Shown: piece after piece, positions 5,417 to 7,391 of the stretch
Position numbering within the stretch: position 1 is the first letter of the stretch
Layout of the letters: each line of letters opens with the position of its first letter
DNA from: Alphaproteobacteria bacterium
GTDB lineage: Bacteria > Pseudomonadota > Alphaproteobacteria > Micropepsales > Micropepsaceae
Direction of reading: 5' to 3'
Assembly (NCBI GenBank): GCA_026400305.1
Contig: JAPLPI010000214.1
Location: forward strand, 1 to 7,391
Length of the DNA stretch: 7,391 nucleotides
Notes under the pieces: model-generated
The model's database searches: none
What the model was told of the DNA's origin: nothing
What the model saw: only the letters and a program-made list of their open reading frames with translations
Position numbers and translations under genes: made by a program

Positions 5417-6157
5417 TTAGAGGGCCTCGACATTCCCATCCACGCCCAGCGACTGGCCCGAGATGTTGCGCCCCGCGTCTGACACCAGGAAAACCACCAT
5501 GGCTGCGACGTCTTCCGGCCCCGTCATGCGCCGCAGAGAGATGCGGTCTAGATACTGTTTTTCCATGGCTTCGAACGGTACGCCGGTCTGTTCGGCGCGG
5601 TCGCGGATGACCTTTTCCATGCGCGGGCCCTTGATGACCCCAGGCAGGATGGCGTTGACGCGGATATTGGACGGGCCCAGCTCCTTGGCCAGGCTTTGGG
5701 TCAACCCGATCACGCCCCACTTGGCGGCGGCATAAGGCGTGCGGAAGGCATAGCCGAACCGCCCCGCCGCCGAGGACATGTTGATGATGCAGCCGCCGCC
5801 GGCCTCTTTCAGCATCGGCACGGCGCGGCGGGCGCAGAGGAACTGGCCGGTCAGGTCCACATCCAGGGTGCGGCGCCAGTCGTCTAGCGACAGGTCTTCG
5901 ATTCTGCCGGTGGGACCTGCAATACCGGCATTGTTCACCAGCACGTCCAGTCCGCCCAGATGCTTGCGCACATCGTCGAATAGCCGGTCCACATCGGCTT
6001 CGCCGGACACATCGGCGAGGGTGGAGGAAACGCCGTGCATTGCCGATGGCGCTACATCGCAGATGTGAACCCGCGTGCCCGCTTCGACCAGCGCGGTGGT
6101 GATGGCCCGGCCGATGCCCGCCGCGCCCGCCGTCACCAGGACGCGCAGGCCCTTCAC
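5417..6157 (-). CDS. Short-chain dehydrogenase/reductase (SDR), NAD-preferring
   Basis: The 246-residue protein is a classical SDR of usual length. It has the cofactor motif T9-AGAAG-I15-G16, D34 at the end of the second strand (favouring NAD(H) over NADP(H)), NNAG at 75-78, catalytic S129, Y142 and K146 (YAAAK), and RVNAILPG at 166-173. The tetrad Asn usually found in the helix-4 motif NLTG is Asp101 here (DVDLTG, codon GAC). The GTG start overlaps the LldD stop by 4 bases (6154-6157), so translation is probably coupled. Similar SDRs oxidise 2-keto-3-deoxy sugar acids in L-fucose and L-rhamnose catabolism, which fits the dehydratase downstream, but SDR sequence alone does not fix the substrate. 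Many are annotated only as FabG-like or glucose dehydrogenase-like. Confidence 0.88.
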   Translation of the reverse strand: MKGLRVLVTAGAAGIGRAITTALVEAGTRVHICDVAPSAMHGVSSTLADVSGEADVDRLFDDVRKHLGGLDVLVNNAGIAGPTGRIEDLSLDDWRRTLDVDLTGQFLCARRAVPMLKEAGGGCIINMSSAAGRFGYAFRTPYAAAKWGVIGLTQSLAKELGPSNIRVNAILPGVIKGPRMEKVIRDRAEQTGVPFEAMEKQYLDRISLRRMTGPEDVAAMVVFLVSDAGRNISGQSLGVDGNVEAL

Positions 6158-7302
6158 GGCTGGGTCAGCGCCAGATCGGCGTCCAGCTTGCGCACATCGT
6201 TCTGGCCGGTCAGGGCCATGGCGACTTCCAATTCTTCTTTCACGATCTCCAGCATGGACCGCACACCAGCCTCGCCCCGCGCCGCAAGCGCATAAGCCCA
6301 GGCCCGGCCCAGCAGCACGCTGTCCGCACCAAGCGCCAGAGCCCGCAGCACATCAAGACCGGAACGGATGCCGCCATCCAGCAGGATGGGCATCCTGCCC
6401 TGCACCGCATCGCGCACCGCCGGCAGCGCCGCGATGCTGGACAGTGAACCGTCCAATTGCCGCCCGCCATGATTAGACACCACGATCCCGTCCATGCCTT
6501 CTTCAACAGCGCGCAGTGCGTCGCCCGGATCGGTGATGCCTTTCAGCACCAGCTTGCCTTTCCAGTGCTGGCGCAGCCAGGCGATGTCCTTGTAGGTCAC
6601 TGACGGATCGAAGTTGCGCGCCACCCAGGCTTGGAATTGCACCAGTCCCGCGCCGTTCGGCATGGCGGGCGCGACATTGCCAATGATCAGCGGCCGTCCA
6701 TTGATGCCCACATCCCAGGCCCAGCCGGGATGGAACAGAATGTCGAACAGCCTCCCGGGCCGCTTGATCAGGCTTTGCGATCCCGCCAGCCCGCCGATGC
6801 GGTCGCGGTAGCGGATGCCGTTGATCGCCAGGTCCACGGTTAGGAACATCGTGTCGATGCCCGCCGTCTCCATCCGCGTCAGGAAATCGATCATGAAGCC
6901 GCGGTCGCGGATCATGTAGAGTTGCATCCAGAAGGGTCTCTGCGAGGCCTTGCGCACTTCCTCTACCGGGCAGCAGGACATGGTGGACAGTACGATTGGG
7001 ATGCCGCACGCCTCGGCGGCGCGCACCGCCTTGGTCTCGCCCCGACGGCTATAAAAGCCAGCGATGCCGATCGGCGCCAGGGCGATGGGCAGCGCCATAT
7101 CGCGCCCAAACAGGGTCGTGCTGGTGTTGGGGTTGGAGACGTCGCGCAGTACCTTCTGGCGCAGGGTAACCTTCTTGAAGTCGCTGACATTGCGGCGCAG
7201 CGTGTGCTCGTCATAGCTGCCGCCATCGATATATTCGAACAGGAAATGGGGCAGGCGCTTCTTGGCCGCGTCGCGGAATCCGGCGTAATTGACGATTTTC
7301 AT
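6154..7302 (-). CDS. lldD: FMN-dependent L-lactate / alpha-hydroxy-acid dehydrogenase, LldD-type
   Basis: The 382-residue protein matches the FMN alpha-hydroxy-acid dehydrogenase family over its full length. Landmarks are Y24 (FEYIDGG), LAPIGIAG (75-82), Q127-x-Y129, the TVD strand at 155-157, R164, K254 (LVLKG), the catalytic segment S276-N-H278-G-G-R281-Q, DGGIRSG (309-315) for the FMN phosphate, and LGRAWAYALA near the end. A region with HPGWAWDVG and IGNV (191-210) resembles the variable loop of quinone-linked E. coli LldD more than soluble glycolate oxidase. The expected reaction is L-lactate to pyruvate with electrons to the membrane quinone pool. ATG 7302 is preferred over an in-frame start at 7377, because the extra residues overlap the upstream transporter gene. 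The gap to that gene is two bases, and the 3' end overlaps the SDR start. Glycolate or mandelate as substrate cannot be excluded. Confidence 0.9.
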   Translation of the reverse strand: MKIVNYAGFRDAAKKRLPHFLFEYIDGGSYDEHTLRRNVSDFKKVTLRQKVLRDVSNPNTSTTLFGRDMALPIALAPIGIAGFYSRRGETKAVRAAEACGIPIVLSTMSCCPVEEVRKASQRPFWMQLYMIRDRGFMIDFLTRMETAGIDTMFLTVDLAINGIRYRDRIGGLAGSQSLIKRPGRLFDILFHPGWAWDVGINGRPLIIGNVAPAMPNGAGLVQFQAWVARNFDPSVTYKDIAWLRQHWKGKLVLKGITDPGDALRAVEEGMDGIVVSNHGGRQLDGSLSSIAALPAVRDAVQGRMPILLDGGIRSGLDVLRALALGADSVLLGRAWAYALAARGEAGVRSMLEIVKEELEVAMALTGQNDVRKLDADLALTQP

Positions 7303-7304
7303 GG

Positions 7305-7391
7305 CTACGGGCTTCTTGCTTCCAGCGGTGCGATATCTTCGATCAGGAACATGTAAACTGCCGCGCCCAGGATGCAAATGCCGCCCGCCGT
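7305..7391 (-). CDS. C-terminal end of a membrane transporter, probably MFS
   Basis: Entering at the right edge, the minus-strand frame encodes 28 residues before a TAG at 7307-7305. They consist of a glycine-rich hydrophobic segment (TAGGICILGAAVYMFLI) followed by a short charged tail (EDIAPLEARSP). This is what the last transmembrane helix and cytoplasmic tail of a major facilitator transporter look like, including the acidic-x-x-Pro-Leu tail often seen in anion:cation symporters for sugar acids. The stop lies two bases before the LldD start, so it is the upstream gene of the same operon and probably imports the substrate. Family assignment rests on a short fragment and on context; another polytopic membrane protein is possible. 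Confidence 0.55.
   Translation of the reverse strand, partial: TAGGICILGAAVYMFLIEDIAPLEARSP

Noticed and set aside
4408..5610. Long open plus-strand frame (about 400 codons)
   Set aside because: Antisense shadow of the dehydratase and SDR genes, with no recognisable motif and no sensible start context.
7303..7377. Longer N-terminus for the LldD-type gene
   Set aside because: The extra 25 residues overlap the upstream transporter reading frame and precede the family's normal start (MKIVNYAGFR).

Overview
The window looks like a high-GC alphaproteobacterial chromosome. Sphingomonad-, caulobacter- or Rhizomicrobium-like bacteria are plausible, judged from strong G/C third-codon bias, several Tat-type signals, tightly overlapping operons and the gene families present. 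No RNA gene, CRISPR array, insertion sequence or origin was recognised.

Layout. At the left edge (1-117, minus) is the N-terminus of an unidentified exported protein with a TTG start. A divergent intergenic stretch (118-319) leads into a plus-strand operon of three genes joined by 4-base overlaps: an exported DsbA/Com1-type thioredoxin-fold protein whose CxxC has become CxxT (320-997), a flavin amine oxidase family enzyme with a twin-arginine signal (994-2574), and a small periplasmic class I cytochrome c (2571-2948). The inferred role is oxidation of an amine or amino acid outside the cytoplasm, with electrons passing to the cytochrome c, as in the NicA2/CycN nicotine system.

The middle (2949-4149) is eroded accessory DNA. 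It holds an orphan C-terminal coding remnant (2976-3110), a small COG4315/PF03640-type protein with no usable export signal (3111-3467, minus), and a clear pseudogene of an SCE4755-type polysaccharide-monooxygenase-like protein (3551-4149). The pseudogene still shows the signal peptide and mature N-terminal His, but carries a premature TAA and at least two frameshifts.

The right part is a minus-strand operon read from the right edge leftward: the C-terminus of a probable MFS transporter (7305-7391), an LldD-type FMN L-lactate/alpha-hydroxy-acid dehydrogenase (6154-7302), a classical SDR dehydrogenase (5417-6157), and a galactonate-dehydratase-like enolase-superfamily enzyme with a Tat-like N-terminus (4150-5340). 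Uptake, dehydration, SDR oxidation and L-lactate oxidation together fit a non-phosphorylating sugar-acid route such as those for L-fucose or L-rhamnose, which end in pyruvate and L-lactate. The substrate is not shown by the sequence. The Tat-like leader on the dehydratase is the main puzzle for that model.
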